Assembly (NCBI GenBank): GCA_963714795.1
Contig: CAVQPS010000008.1
Location: 310,001-374,000, forward strand
Direction: 5' to 3'
Length of the DNA stretch: 64,000 nucleotides
Origin: DATIXJ01 sp963714795
GTDB lineage: Bacteria > Bacteroidota > Ignavibacteria > UBA10030 > SZUA-254
This document shows, piece after piece, positions 33,678-42,821 of the stretch (position 1 is its first letter; every line of letters starts with the position of its first letter). The position numbers were made by a program, and so were the translations under genes. Below the pieces are notes generated by a model, which was not told the origin of the DNA, did no database searches, and worked only from the letters and a program-made list of their open reading frames with translations.

Positions 33678-35222
33678 TCCGTTTTGAATTTCTCGATGCG
33701 AAGAAAGCAATCGGTTTAGTGTATTCCGAAAAGGGAGATTGCTTTTTTGAATTAAAGAAATATTTTCCGGAGATATCGGTTTCAGGAGGAAAATTCCGCC
33801 GGAGTAAATGATCGTACCTGCCAAAATTATTGCCGGTATTTTGAATACCGGAGGTCCCCCCCATATCGTATTGAGAAAGTAAACACATCCGCCCATCGTC
33901 ATGGAGACTGCAAACGTTTTCCAAAGAAACGTCAGACTGTATCTCGGAGCAATTAAACGGTGAAGAAGAATACTTTCATAGACCGACATCAATATCATGA
34001 TCGTGCCTGTCGCGATTACAGCACCAAAAGCCCCCATGATTTTGATGAGAATAATATCAAAAATAAGATTTGCAATTCCGAACAGGGTTCGGGAAACGGC
34101 GATAATTTTTTCTTTGTTCAGCAAAACAAGAAATGTGGAAGCGATACTGCTCAGTTTTCCGACCGACATGGCAACGAGAAACAGAGCGAGGAATGAAGCG
34201 GCCGGCAGGTTTTCGGCCCTGTATAATAATTGAATGATCTCCGTCCGCAAAATGAGTCCGCCGATGACGATCGGAACGATAAAAAGATAAATAAATTCGA
34301 ATAAGCCGCAATAAATCTTTCGAAGAGTTTCCATATTGTTGCGCGTGTGCGCATCGACGATGAGTGAGACGACGAAGTTTGCGGATACCGCCATATCCAT
34401 AATACTGACCGCATAAAATGCAACGTTGAACGCCAATAAATAATATGCTACCTGACGCATATCGCCTATTAAAATCCCAATCAATAAGACATCCAGCCCC
34501 TTTCCCAAAACGTAATTGAGCAGGTTTAATATGTAGAGCGCCCCGCCGTATGCGTATACTTTTGTTTTTTCAGTAAAAGTATTGCTCGTCGTGCGTGGGA
34601 GCCGAAGCTTTTCTTTGCGATATTTGTATGAAAGAACAAAAAGGGCGGAAGCATTGACGCAGATAAGCGTAATCAGAACAGCAGTTAAACCGTAACCGCA
34701 TTGGACAAGAATGTAGGCGATGACGAGGTATGATGCCTGCGTGCAGAGATCGAGAATGTTGATAAATTTGAGCTGGAACAAGAGATCGAGGAACGACCGG
34801 AAAATCGTATGAAATGAAACCAGTGCCACGAGAACAAAAGCGAGCCGTAAATAATACCCGCCCAGTGAAGCATGAAAAAGTCTGACAGAGATGAAATCGG
34901 AAAAAAAGAAGAAAACGCATCCTATCAGGATGACCGATAATCCCCGGATGCGGAGGATCTTTCGAAGGAGTGAATGAACAGAGTTGTAGTTTTCCTCGGC
35001 GAGAAATTGCGGCAGGAATCTGCCGATAACATTTTCCAATCCAAACGAGATCGTCAATGCAATGATCGATTGAATATTCAGAAGCGATCCGTAGACACCG
35101 TACTGTTCGCTTCCGATCAAACGAACCAGCAACAGTGATTCAAAAAACTTGAGAATATAAAAACCGGTTTTCCCAGAGAAATTCCAAAAGACTGCTGAAA
35201 CGACTTTTTGAGATTTATTCAT
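33672..35222 (-). CDS. Wzx-type polysaccharide flippase (MOP superfamily)
   Basis: A 516-residue integral membrane protein with about 14 helices. The start (KVVSAVFWNFSGKTGFYI, then LLVRLIGSEQYGVYGS) matches the polysaccharide-biosynthesis branch of the MOP exporters, which flip undecaprenyl-linked glycans across the inner membrane. It lies between glycosyltransferase genes on both strands. No O-antigen polymerase (Wzy) or ligase is recognisable in the window. Confidence 0.85.
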   Translation of the reverse strand: MNKSQKVVSAVFWNFSGKTGFYILKFFESLLLVRLIGSEQYGVYGSLLNIQSIIALTISFGLENVIGRFLPQFLAEENYNSVHSLLRKILRIRGLSVILIGCVFFFFSDFISVRLFHASLGGYYLRLAFVLVALVSFHTIFRSFLDLLFQLKFINILDLCTQASYLVIAYILVQCGYGLTAVLITLICVNASALFVLSYKYRKEKLRLPRTTSNTFTEKTKVYAYGGALYILNLLNYVLGKGLDVLLIGILIGDMRQVAYYLLAFNVAFYAVSIMDMAVSANFVVSLIVDAHTRNNMETLRKIYCGLFEFIYLFIVPIVIGGLILRTEIIQLLYRAENLPAASFLALFLVAMSVGKLSSIASTFLVLLNKEKIIAVSRTLFGIANLIFDIILIKIMGAFGAVIATGTIMILMSVYESILLHRLIAPRYSLTFLWKTFAVSMTMGGCVYFLNTIWGGPPVFKIPAIILAGTIIYSGGIFLLKPISPENISLIQKSNLPFRNTLNRLLSSHREIQNGL

Positions 35223-35241
35223 GGGGAGAAATTTATCGACA

Positions 35242-36468
35242 TCATGAATTTTCTATCAGTGTCCGATACATTGCCATTGTTTTATGAACCATCTGATCCA
35301 GAGTAAAATTGCTCATGACCTTTTGCCGGGCACGCTTTCCGATTTCCTTCCGGCGATCGGGGTCCTGCAATAATTGAATGACACGGTCTGCAAGAATATG
35401 AACATTTGCGGTCGGAAATAAAATTCCATCGACGGAATCTTCGATGAGTGTCGGCGTGCTTCCGATATTGCTGGAGATAACGACCTTCTCGCAGGCCATC
35501 GCTTCGACCATGGTGAGATCGTATCCGTTTTGCTGAACAGTCGGATTGACAAATACGGAACAAAGTCGAAAATAGTCAGGCAGTTGCCCGAAATCTGCCA
35601 TGCCGGTAAAAACAATGCTGGATGCCAGTCCTTTTGATTTGCTGAGTCGTTCGAGTGAAGTACGGTAGTTACCGTCACCGACAATAATGAGCTTGCAATT
35701 TGGAACGGCGCGAAGAATCGACGGCATGGCGACAATCATATGCTGGATGCCTTTATCGCGAATAAGCCTCGCCATGCAGAGTATCGCCGGCGTGTCTTCA
35801 CGGATATTCAGTTTTCTCAGAAGATCGGGTGACGGTTCGGCGGGAGAGAATGCAGAAAGGTCCATACCGTTCCACACGCTGAAAATACGATCGGAAGGAA
35901 TATGATAAAATGATTTGAGAAGATCCGATTGCTCGTTGCTTGTTGCAACGATTCCATCCGCGTGGAAGATCGTACGAAAATCCCACATGAGAATTTTCCA
36001 AAGGACAATAATGATGGCGGCAATATTTTTCAAGGAAGTCCACGGATTCCATGAAAATCCTCTTCGACAGCGGGTCATCAGTTCATCGTAATGTGTTCCA
36101 TGAAAAGAAATGACGGCGGGAATCTTAAGTGATCGATGAATATCGTTCCGGATGACTGCATATCCGGCAATACCCTCGCTGTGTAGAATGTCGAATTTGG
36201 TTTGAGCATGGAGCGCTTGAACCATCCGCGAACTCTCGCGCCACCATGCGTTATCCAGTTTTCCCGGGTGAGTTTGCGGCACGTAATGAATCGTCGTTCG
36301 ATCGGATTGGTGTGATGCAGTTTGATCGTTATTATCAGAAAGCGCGGTTGTGACGATAGAAACAGTGTGTCCGCCACGGGCAAGCCCGCTTGTGAGCATT
36401 TGTACATGATCCTGAACGCCTCCTTTGGCGTGTGAAGGCATGATTTTGGTCAGAATACAAATGTTCAT
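35242..36468 (-). CDS. Glycosyltransferase family 4 protein
   Basis: A 408-residue GT-B enzyme with the N-terminal acceptor loop SHAKGGVQDH (residues 13-22) and the C-terminal donor motif NPTVQQNGYDLTMVEAMACE. The first Glu of the E-x7-E pair is replaced by Gln/Asn, a variant found in some GT4 members. It precedes the flippase gene by 19 bp on the same strand and is probably co-transcribed with it. Confidence 0.85.
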   Translation of the reverse strand: MNICILTKIMPSHAKGGVQDHVQMLTSGLARGGHTVSIVTTALSDNNDQTASHQSDRTTIHYVPQTHPGKLDNAWWRESSRMVQALHAQTKFDILHSEGIAGYAVIRNDIHRSLKIPAVISFHGTHYDELMTRCRRGFSWNPWTSLKNIAAIIIVLWKILMWDFRTIFHADGIVATSNEQSDLLKSFYHIPSDRIFSVWNGMDLSAFSPAEPSPDLLRKLNIREDTPAILCMARLIRDKGIQHMIVAMPSILRAVPNCKLIIVGDGNYRTSLERLSKSKGLASSIVFTGMADFGQLPDYFRLCSVFVNPTVQQNGYDLTMVEAMACEKVVISSNIGSTPTLIEDSVDGILFPTANVHILADRVIQLLQDPDRRKEIGKRARQKVMSNFTLDQMVHKTMAMYRTLIENS

Positions 36469-36618
36469 TTCAATAGCTTTATTCTGGGCAAAGATAGCTT
36501 TCTTTGCAACGGAAAAATGGGATTCTTGACTGTTTTGTGTGAAAAACGTACGAAATATTTTTCATTCTACCAAATACGACAATTTTCAGGAAGATGGCAC
36601 CGGACCGGGTTTCGTCAA

Positions 36619-36647
36619 TTGATATTCTGATGAAGGCTCAGTATATT
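36619..36647 (+). promoter_or_regulatory. Predicted promoter of the lipoprotein gene
   Basis: TTGATA (36619-36624), 17-bp spacer, TATATT (36642-36647), 57 bp before ATG 36704. Confidence 0.55.
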
Positions 36648-36703
36648 ATTGGTAACTTTTCTTAACTTCCGGGCTTACGGTGATGTGCGTACTGAAAAAT
36701 TCT

Positions 36704-37492
36704 ATGAAAAAAAATATTTTACTTCTTTTGTTAACCGGGTTGCTATTGGTTTTATACGGGTGTTCCAGTTCTCCGTTGTCGCGGTATCCCGGTTTTTTGA
36801 TGGAAAAAAGTCAGAGCTCATCGGGAATGATCATGACGGATGTGGCTATCATTGACAATCTCCGCGGACAAGGCACACAAATGGATGTTGTTGCGAACGG
36901 GAAGACTGCCCAAATGTGTCTGAATGTTCTTGCGGGAAGTTTAAATCAAAAAGGATATCATATCAACCGGACGCTGATCTCTTCGATGGGTATGGGAATG
37001 AATGCGAACGATGTTTATAAAATCGTTCGGGATGAATATGAAGACAACACTGATGATCAGTCACTGAATGTTGCCTCACCTCCGTTTTATGTCAATAACC
37101 TTTTATTCCCCGACTCGGCCAGCCGGCGTGAATTGCAGGTACTGGTTCTTCGTTTGTTGAATAGCAGTCATAAAGAGAATGAACCGGAAATTCAAATTCC
37201 CGAAGCTGCATCGGTGGGTAAACAACTCGGCGGTGGTTTGATTTTTATGTTGTTCGTCCGCGGTTTTAATGTTCCGGTTGCCACGCAGAACGGAAGTGGT
37301 TCGCAGGATGAAAGTATGTCGGATACGAAAACTGCCATTCAATACACGTCATCGGTTTCGACAACGTTATATGTTTTTGATAGTGAGAATGGGAACATCG
37401 TCTGGGATGATCAGGTAACACGGAGAGGGGGAGTTGTGTTTCCGGGAAAGATTTTTGAAATGCTCAATAAACTTGTCGACGAACTTCCGTAA
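36704..37492 (+). CDS. Lipoprotein, function unknown
   Basis: A 262-residue lipoprotein: hydrophobic signal and lipobox LLVLYGC with Cys at residue 20. The mature part has GLIFMLFVRGFNVP in the second half and TLYVFDSENGNIVWDDQ near the C-terminus, which looks like the strand pairs of CsgG/TolB-like envelope lipoproteins, but I cannot name a family. ATG 36704 starts directly at the positively charged signal start MKKNILL; an upstream in-frame start at 36680 would only add eight residues. It precedes an SRPBCC gene by 36 bp. Confidence 0.7.
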   Translation: MKKNILLLLLTGLLLVLYGCSSSPLSRYPGFLMEKSQSSSGMIMTDVAIIDNLRGQGTQMDVVANGKTAQMCLNVLAGSLNQKGYHINRTLISSMGMGMNANDVYKIVRDEYEDNTDDQSLNVASPPFYVNNLLFPDSASRRELQVLVLRLLNSSHKENEPEIQIPEAASVGKQLGGGLIFMLFVRGFNVPVATQNGSGSQDESMSDTKTAIQYTSSVSTTLYVFDSENGNIVWDDQVTRRGGVVFPGKIFEMLNKLVDELP

Positions 37493-37528
37493 AAACCGTT
37501 GAACTATCTTTTCGAAAGGAGCATTGCC

Positions 37529-37972
37529 ATGAAAATCACACCTCTATCATCGCTATCCAAAAAGAAACTTCTCCGGAAGACCACGATGATACGACAGACG
37601 GCATTTGTCCGCGCAATGCCTTCCGAAATTTATGATGCCTTCCTTAATGAAAAAACCCACACCGAGTTTACCGGTGCAAAAGCGACGTGTGAACGCCGGG
37701 TCGGCGGCACCTTCACGGCATGGGACGGTTATATCTCGGGAACGAACATCAAGCTGGAAAACGGACGAAGAATAATTCAGGAGTGGAAGACGACCGAATG
37801 GCCGGAAGGCTTTACACCGTCGCTCATCGAATTCCAGTTTATCCCCAAAAATGGCGGTACCGATATTAAGATGATTCAAAAGAATATTCCCTCATCACTG
37901 GTGAATAATTATAAACGCGGTTGGAAGGATTTCTACTGGAATCCTTTGAAGGAATATTTTAAGAAAAAATAA
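37529..37972 (+). CDS. SRPBCC-domain protein (AHSA1-like)
   Basis: A 147-residue cytoplasmic protein with the START-like layout: RQTAFVRAMPSEIYDAFLN, GGTFTAWDGYISGTNIKLE, RIIQEWKTTEWPEG, then a C-terminal helix GWKDFYWNPLKEYFKK. The pattern W-x4-x-W/F-x-P-L-x-x-Y at the end is usual for AHSA1-like proteins, some of which stimulate Hsp90-type chaperones; most are uncharacterised small-molecule binders. AAAGGAG precedes ATG 37529, which I prefer over a TTG at 37499. Confidence 0.8.
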   Translation: MKITPLSSLSKKKLLRKTTMIRQTAFVRAMPSEIYDAFLNEKTHTEFTGAKATCERRVGGTFTAWDGYISGTNIKLENGRRIIQEWKTTEWPEGFTPSLIEFQFIPKNGGTDIKMIQKNIPSSLVNNYKRGWKDFYWNPLKEYFKKK

Positions 37973-38043
37973 ACGCTCTTCGGTGTGCTAACGGTTGCGA
38001 ATGACGCTTGGATTGGATTTGCTTGGAAGGTCAATCGTGTGAC

Positions 38044-38103
38044 GGGGGATTCCCCAATGCTTTGAAGATGTATGCTTCAAAAGATTGTCTATCGGAATCC
38101 CCC
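38044..38103. terminator. Compound hairpin between convergent genes
   Basis: GGGGGATTCC (38044-38053) pairs with GGAATCCCCC (38094-38103), enclosing a second stem TTTGAAG/CTTCAAA. It lies between the SRPBCC gene (plus) and the Spy-like gene (minus). No T-run; terminator role inferred from position. Confidence 0.4.
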
Positions 38104-38145
38104 TCACTGTCAGGTTTATCGAATCTCAGAAATTATGCTATCACC

Positions 38146-38691
38146 TTAGTCTTCATCATCGTCATGCGGATCCATTTGCTGATCTTGACCCCATTGATGT
38201 GACGGGCCGTGTTTATCGAATCGACGATTCTTGCCGGACGATCCATGTTGCATGCCTTGCATCCCGCGGTGTTCAGCCCGCATCAAAAGCATTCTCTTCC
38301 ATTCTTTTTGCTGTTCCGGTTCGAGAATCCGGTTCACGTCAAACCAAAATTCCGTCCGATTGATTTTAATTTCGGATTGCAGTTTGCCGATTTCGTTTTG
38401 TAACGCTTCAATTTTTTCTTTGCTCGGGGTGTCTTCCCTGACGAGATCGTGCAAATCGACCCGTTTTGACATGACACTCGATCGTAACGCAATCTGCTTT
38501 TTTATCAGTACAGAGGTGAGTCCTTCAAATTGTTTCTGTTGGTCATCGGACAGTTTTAACCGGCCGGCCGGCCCGAATTCTCCCTTATGCGTGCTCTTTT
38601 CCTTGTGGTTATCCGGTACCTGCATCGGGTCAGGCTGACTGTACGCAATCGATGCAAGTAAAAGAATGGCCACTATCATGAATTTTTTCAT
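38146..38691 (-). CDS. Spy/CpxP-like periplasmic protein
   Basis: A 181-residue exported protein: signal peptide (MKKFMIVAILLLASIAYS), then a helical core with DDQQKQFEGLTSVLIKKQ and an EPEQQKEWKRMLL segment, the LTxxQ-type motif area of Spy/CpxP/ZraP-like proteins. Those act as periplasmic chaperones or metal sensors. The C-terminus is rich in Met, His and Asp (MQGMQHG, HQWGQDQQMDPHDDDED), which could bind metal. ATG 38691 has GGAG upstream. Confidence 0.7.
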   Translation of the reverse strand: MKKFMIVAILLLASIAYSQPDPMQVPDNHKEKSTHKGEFGPAGRLKLSDDQQKQFEGLTSVLIKKQIALRSSVMSKRVDLHDLVREDTPSKEKIEALQNEIGKLQSEIKINRTEFWFDVNRILEPEQQKEWKRMLLMRAEHRGMQGMQHGSSGKNRRFDKHGPSHQWGQDQQMDPHDDDED

Positions 38692-38886
38692 ACCCTGTCT
38701 CCATTTCATCAAAAATTGATTCAAATATATGACAATAGTAACCATAGAAAGTTTAATGGATCGGTAGGAATTTTCTGAAAGGACGAGATCTATTTATGAA
38801 TCCGCTTTGATTTTTATGTTTTGAGAAATATGCACATGTTCCTTTTTTTTCGTATACTCAGCAACACAATTGCTCGTTCAACATGA

Positions 38887-41800
38887 ATGAAGAGATGGAA
38901 CATATCAGTATCGGATGTATCTTTTTCGGTGGGGGATGCAATTAAGAACGCCTTGCCGGTAAAACAATATCATCTCACGGGATCTATTCTCTTGCTGTTC
39001 ATTATTTCGGTGACATGTTTTGGACAGGAACAGAGCAGGCATATTCCAATAACGATGAATGATTTGCGGATCGTTGTTCCGCGTGATAGTTCCCGTGAAA
39101 TTGCCTATACAAACAAAGTCGCAGGAGTCTTCTATACCGAAACCAACGGCGTCCACCGAAGCGCGTGGCAGGGCTGGCGCATTATGTCGACAAAAATGAT
39201 GGACGATTACAGTGTTGCGGTTGACGGGCAGTCACTCAAAAAATCAGAAGCTGCTGCCGATGTTTTTCCTTATCAACTTGTTCGTCGCTATCCGAACGGT
39301 ATGCGCGAAACTGTGACATTGATTGATTCCGTGGATGCGCTCGTGGTGCAGCTCGATCATATCAACGGTAAAAACCTTTCTGCCGATATGTTATTCAGCA
39401 ATGCAGAATCGGTTGGTGATTTTGTCACTGCATTTGAAGATTCCGTTCTTGTCATCGGTCGAAAAAATCATCTTCAACGGACATCGAAGGAAAATTTCCC
39501 GGTATGGCTGGGGGTGATTGTGGCTCATTCTAACCGATCAACGGTAGGGACTGGAAATCGTTCCGGTAATGAATTTTCTCCCGCTTCGATCAATTCTTCC
39601 GTTTCAAACCATCAAGCAGAAATCGTTTTTGTTGCCGGAAATACTCGCTCGGAAACGATCTCTCTTGCTCATCGGGTTGCGGATCGCATTCCGGCGTTCA
39701 TTGAACAACGCAAACGACGCCTCGAAGATCTGGTGAACCGATCATACATCCGGACAGATAATGTCAGGTTCGACAAAGCATTGTGCTGGGCGAAAATTTC
39801 GATGGATGCGTTAATCATGAATCAAATACGGAAAGGAATTTTTGCCGGGTTGCCCTGGTTCGATGATTATTGGGGAAGAGATTCGTTCATTTCATTAGCC
39901 GGGGCGACGCTTGTCACCGGTAATTTTCGCGATGCAAAAGAAATCCTGTCTTCGTTTGCACGATGGCAGGATACAAACTCTTCGGGCACGACATACGGCA
40001 GGATTCCCAATCTTGTCACAACATCGTCGATCGCATATAATACTGCCGACGGGACACCACGGTTTGTCATTGCGTTGATGGATTATGTCCGTTATTCGGG
40101 CGATACATCGGTTGTAAAAGAATTCTGGCCCGTTGTGAAACGTTCTATTGAAGGCACGATCCGATATCATACCGATAGTTTAGGTTTCCTGACGCATGGC
40201 GATGCCGAATCGTGGATGGATGCGGTCGGCCCGGATGGCGCATGGAGCCCTCGCGGGAATCGTGCAAATGATGTACAGGAATTATGGTTCGACCAGTTGA
40301 ATGCCGGGTGCAGGTTGGCTCGCATATCTCATCACAATGCTGAAGACGTCCGTTGGCGGGAATATGCAGACCGGTTATCGGAAAATTTTCGGAAATACTT
40401 TGTCGATTCATCGCGGGGCATCATCTATGATCATCTTCGATCGGACGGTTCTCCCGATACGCAGCTTCGTCCGAATCAATTATTCACATTTTCTTTGCTC
40501 GATGCACTTTCCGATTCGTCGATCGAAGATTCGGTTCTTCAGGCGGTGACTGAAAATTTAGTGTATCCGTACGGCATTGCATCGCTCTGGCAGGAGGATC
40601 CGAATTTTCATCCGTATCATCATTATTCACCGTTTTATGTTCAGGATGCGGCGTACCATAACGGGACCGTGTGGACGTGGCTGTCCGGACAATGGATTTC
40701 GCTGACCGCCGGACACGGAAGGAATCCCGATCTTGCTTTTCGTCTCACCGAAAACATGGTTCACCAAATATTGGATCGCGGCGCTGTTGGAACGCTTTCG
40801 GAGTTACTCGATGCGGTTCCGCGTTCGGGTGAGGATGAGCCGCGCCTTTCGGGTACATTTTCTCAGGCGTGGAGTCTTGCTGAATTTATACGAAATTTTT
40901 ATCAGGATTATATGGGAATCAGGCCGGATGATACAACGGGCGGCATCGTTCTCAACCCGCATTTGCCGGCGACCATGCGAAATGCAGAAGCTGATATTTA
41001 CGTTCACGATGGATATATTGGATTACGTTATAACCGTTCGGCGGAGGCGGATTATGTTGAGTTTTATCCTCATCAGCTATCAAAAGAGTTGCCTGTTCAC
41101 GTGACCTGGACGTTTTCCTCCGGACGGATCATCGGCGTTGATATCGTTCTTCATCCTCACGTTACCGTAAAATATCGAATAACTGATACCGGTGTTGGAG
41201 AGATTATCAATCAAAAAGAAAAGAAAGTTATTTGGCAAATTGTTTCATCCGACCGCAAGCCCTTCGGAAAGTTATTGACACTTGCATCGCCACATATTCG
41301 ACACGGGCTGAAAGCATTAAACGCACCGCCTTTTACACTTTTAACAAATGCTGACATCAAACATTCGAGCGCTTCGGCGACGACGATGTATGATGTGAGC
41401 GATCCTGTCGGCGATGACACTGGAATGGGATCGTATCGCTATCCCACCACGACGAATCTGAAACCGGGAAGTATGGACATCACGCATTTTACCGTACGAT
41501 CGGATGGCCAAAATGTATATTTTTTATTGAACTTCAAAAATCTTTCCGATCCCGGCTGGCATCCGGAATACGGTTTCCAGCTTACCTATGTTGCTATTGC
41601 AATTGATAAAGATCGGAAACGAGGATCGGGACAAACTGCCGTCGGCATGAACGCGCATTATACTCTTGATTCGAATTTTGCGTTTGAAAATATTATCTAT
41701 CTCGGCGGCGGTTTCCGCGTTGAGAATGACAGCGGAAAGATTCTTGCAGAATATTTACCGGCTCCCGGCGACGAAAAGAATCCGTTGGGAAATGTTCAAA

Positions 41801-42018
41801 CAAAATCGATTGAATTTTCCGTTCCGATAAAAATTCTCGGTACGCCGGCGCCGCTCTGGCGATATTCGGTTTTGGTAGGATGCCAGGATGATCATGGTGG
41901 CGCCGGTATCGGAGAATTTCGTGCAGTTGAAAAACAGGCAAGCGAATGGACGGGAGGCGGAAAATCAAATCCTGCCGATCCGAATGTGTATGATGTTCTT
42001 TTACCGAATCAACAATAA
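38887..42018 (+). CDS. Secreted amylo-alpha-1,6-glucosidase-like enzyme with glucodextranase-type C-terminal module
   Basis: A 1043-residue exported enzyme with late signal/anchor (about residues 31-46). Residues about 290-690 form an alpha/alpha-barrel of glycogen-debranching type (GDE C-terminal domain): GLPWFDDYWGRDSFISLAGA, THGDAESWMDA, ELWFDQLNAG and a final AVGTLSELLDAVP. Residues about 830-1040 match the C-terminal module of glucodextranase: DVSDPVGDDTGMGSYRYPT, DITHFTVRSDGQNVYF, and GCQDDHGGAG. The predicted role is hydrolysis of alpha-1,6 links in glycogen- or dextran-like glucans in the periplasm or outside. Acidic residues of the barrel (DRWGRD-type, DAESW) are present. A PhzF gene follows 11 bp later. 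No other amylase is nearby. Confidence 0.8.
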   Translation: MKRWNISVSDVSFSVGDAIKNALPVKQYHLTGSILLLFIISVTCFGQEQSRHIPITMNDLRIVVPRDSSREIAYTNKVAGVFYTETNGVHRSAWQGWRIMSTKMMDDYSVAVDGQSLKKSEAAADVFPYQLVRRYPNGMRETVTLIDSVDALVVQLDHINGKNLSADMLFSNAESVGDFVTAFEDSVLVIGRKNHLQRTSKENFPVWLGVIVAHSNRSTVGTGNRSGNEFSPASINSSVSNHQAEIVFVAGNTRSETISLAHRVADRIPAFIEQRKRRLEDLVNRSYIRTDNVRFDKALCWAKISMDALIMNQIRKGIFAGLPWFDDYWGRDSFISLAGATLVTGNFRDAKEILSSFARWQDTNSSGTTYGRIPNLVTTSSIAYNTADGTPRFVIALMDYVRYSGDTSVVKEFWPVVKRSIEGTIRYHTDSLGFLTHGDAESWMDAVGPDGAWSPRGNRANDVQELWFDQLNAGCRLARISHHNAEDVRWREYADRLSENFRKYFVDSSRGIIYDHLRSDGSPDTQLRPNQLFTFSLLDALSDSSIEDSVLQAVTENLVYPYGIASLWQEDPNFHPYHHYSPFYVQDAAYHNGTVWTWLSGQWISLTAGHGRNPDLAFRLTENMVHQILDRGAVGTLSELLDAVPRSGEDEPRLSGTFSQAWSLAEFIRNFYQDYMGIRPDDTTGGIVLNPHLPATMRNAEADIYVHDGYIGLRYNRSAEADYVEFYPHQLSKELPVHVTWTFSSGRIIGVDIVLHPHVTVKYRITDTGVGEIINQKEKKVIWQIVSSDRKPFGKLLTLASPHIRHGLKALNAPPFTLLTNADIKHSSASATTMYDVSDPVGDDTGMGSYRYPTTTNLKPGSMDITHFTVRSDGQNVYFLLNFKNLSDPGWHPEYGFQLTYVAIAIDKDRKRGSGQTAVGMNAHYTLDSNFAFENIIYLGGGFRVENDSGKILAEYLPAPGDEKNPLGNVQTKSIEFSVPIKILGTPAPLWRYSVLVGCQDDHGGAGIGEFRAVEKQASEWTGGGKSNPADPNVYDVLLPNQQ

Positions 42019-42029
42019 TCGAGGGTACT

Positions 42030-42821
42030 ATGTCAATTCCTATTTACCAAGTCGATGCATTTGTAACCGATAAAGAATTTTCCGGCAATCCCGCGGCTGT
42101 TTGTTTGCTTCCGGAAAATAAAGATGCACAGTGGATGCAAAACGTGGCGATGGAAATGAATCTTTCCGAAACCGCATTTCTTGTGAAACAGGACGATGGA
42201 TTCAATCTTCGCTGGTTCACTCCGACGGTGGAAGTCGATCTTTGCGGACATGCAACACTCGCCAGCGCGCACACGTTATGGGAAACCGGAAATTTGAAAC
42301 GCAGTGAACAGGCACGATTTATTACACGCAGCGGTATTCTGACTGCCGATTACAAAAATGATTTGATCGAACTTGATTTTCCTTCAAAACCTGAACAAGC
42401 TTCGCCGCCACCGCAGGAATTATTGCGGGCTCTCGGCGTTCGTGCAGTGTATGTCGGAAAAAATCAATTCGATTATTTGATCGAGGTGGACTCGGAAGAA
42501 ATTGTACGAAACATGAAACCGGATTTCGGATTACTGAAGAAGATTGCCGTGCGAGGAGTCATGGTAACGAGCCGCGCTGCGACACCGGGATTTGATTTTA
42601 TCTCCCGGTTCTTTGCTCCCGGATCAGGTATTGATGAAGATCCGGTAACCGGTTCAGCTCACACTGCGCTGACACCGTTTTGGAGAAACAAACTTCAGAA
42701 AGATCATTTTATTGCATACCAGGCGTCTCCGCGGGGAGGAATTCTACACCTTCGCATTGTCGGGGAGCGCGTCAAAATTGCCGGCAGTGCAAGAACCGTC
42801 GTCAAAGGGGAACTTGTTTAA
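42030..42821 (+). CDS. PhzF-family isomerase
   Basis: A 263-residue protein of the PhzF/diaminopimelate-epimerase fold: YQVDAFVTDKEFSGNPAAVC at the start, catalytic Glu47 in NLSETAFL, FTPTVEVDLCGHATLASAH, and GIDEDPVTGSAH. PhzF proper isomerises a phenazine precursor, but most relatives act on unknown amino- or hydroxy-acid substrates. There are no phenazine genes here, so only the family is assigned. The 3' end overlaps the convergent symporter gene by 20 bp. Confidence 0.88.
   Translation: MSIPIYQVDAFVTDKEFSGNPAAVCLLPENKDAQWMQNVAMEMNLSETAFLVKQDDGFNLRWFTPTVEVDLCGHATLASAHTLWETGNLKRSEQARFITRSGILTADYKNDLIELDFPSKPEQASPPPQELLRALGVRAVYVGKNQFDYLIEVDSEEIVRNMKPDFGLLKKIAVRGVMVTSRAATPGFDFISRFFAPGSGIDEDPVTGSAHTALTPFWRNKLQKDHFIAYQASPRGGILHLRIVGERVKIAGSARTVVKGELV

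Noticed and set aside
42030..42821. Phenazine biosynthesis gene
   Set aside because: PhzF-family membership is clear, but without other phz genes the specific pathway is not supported.
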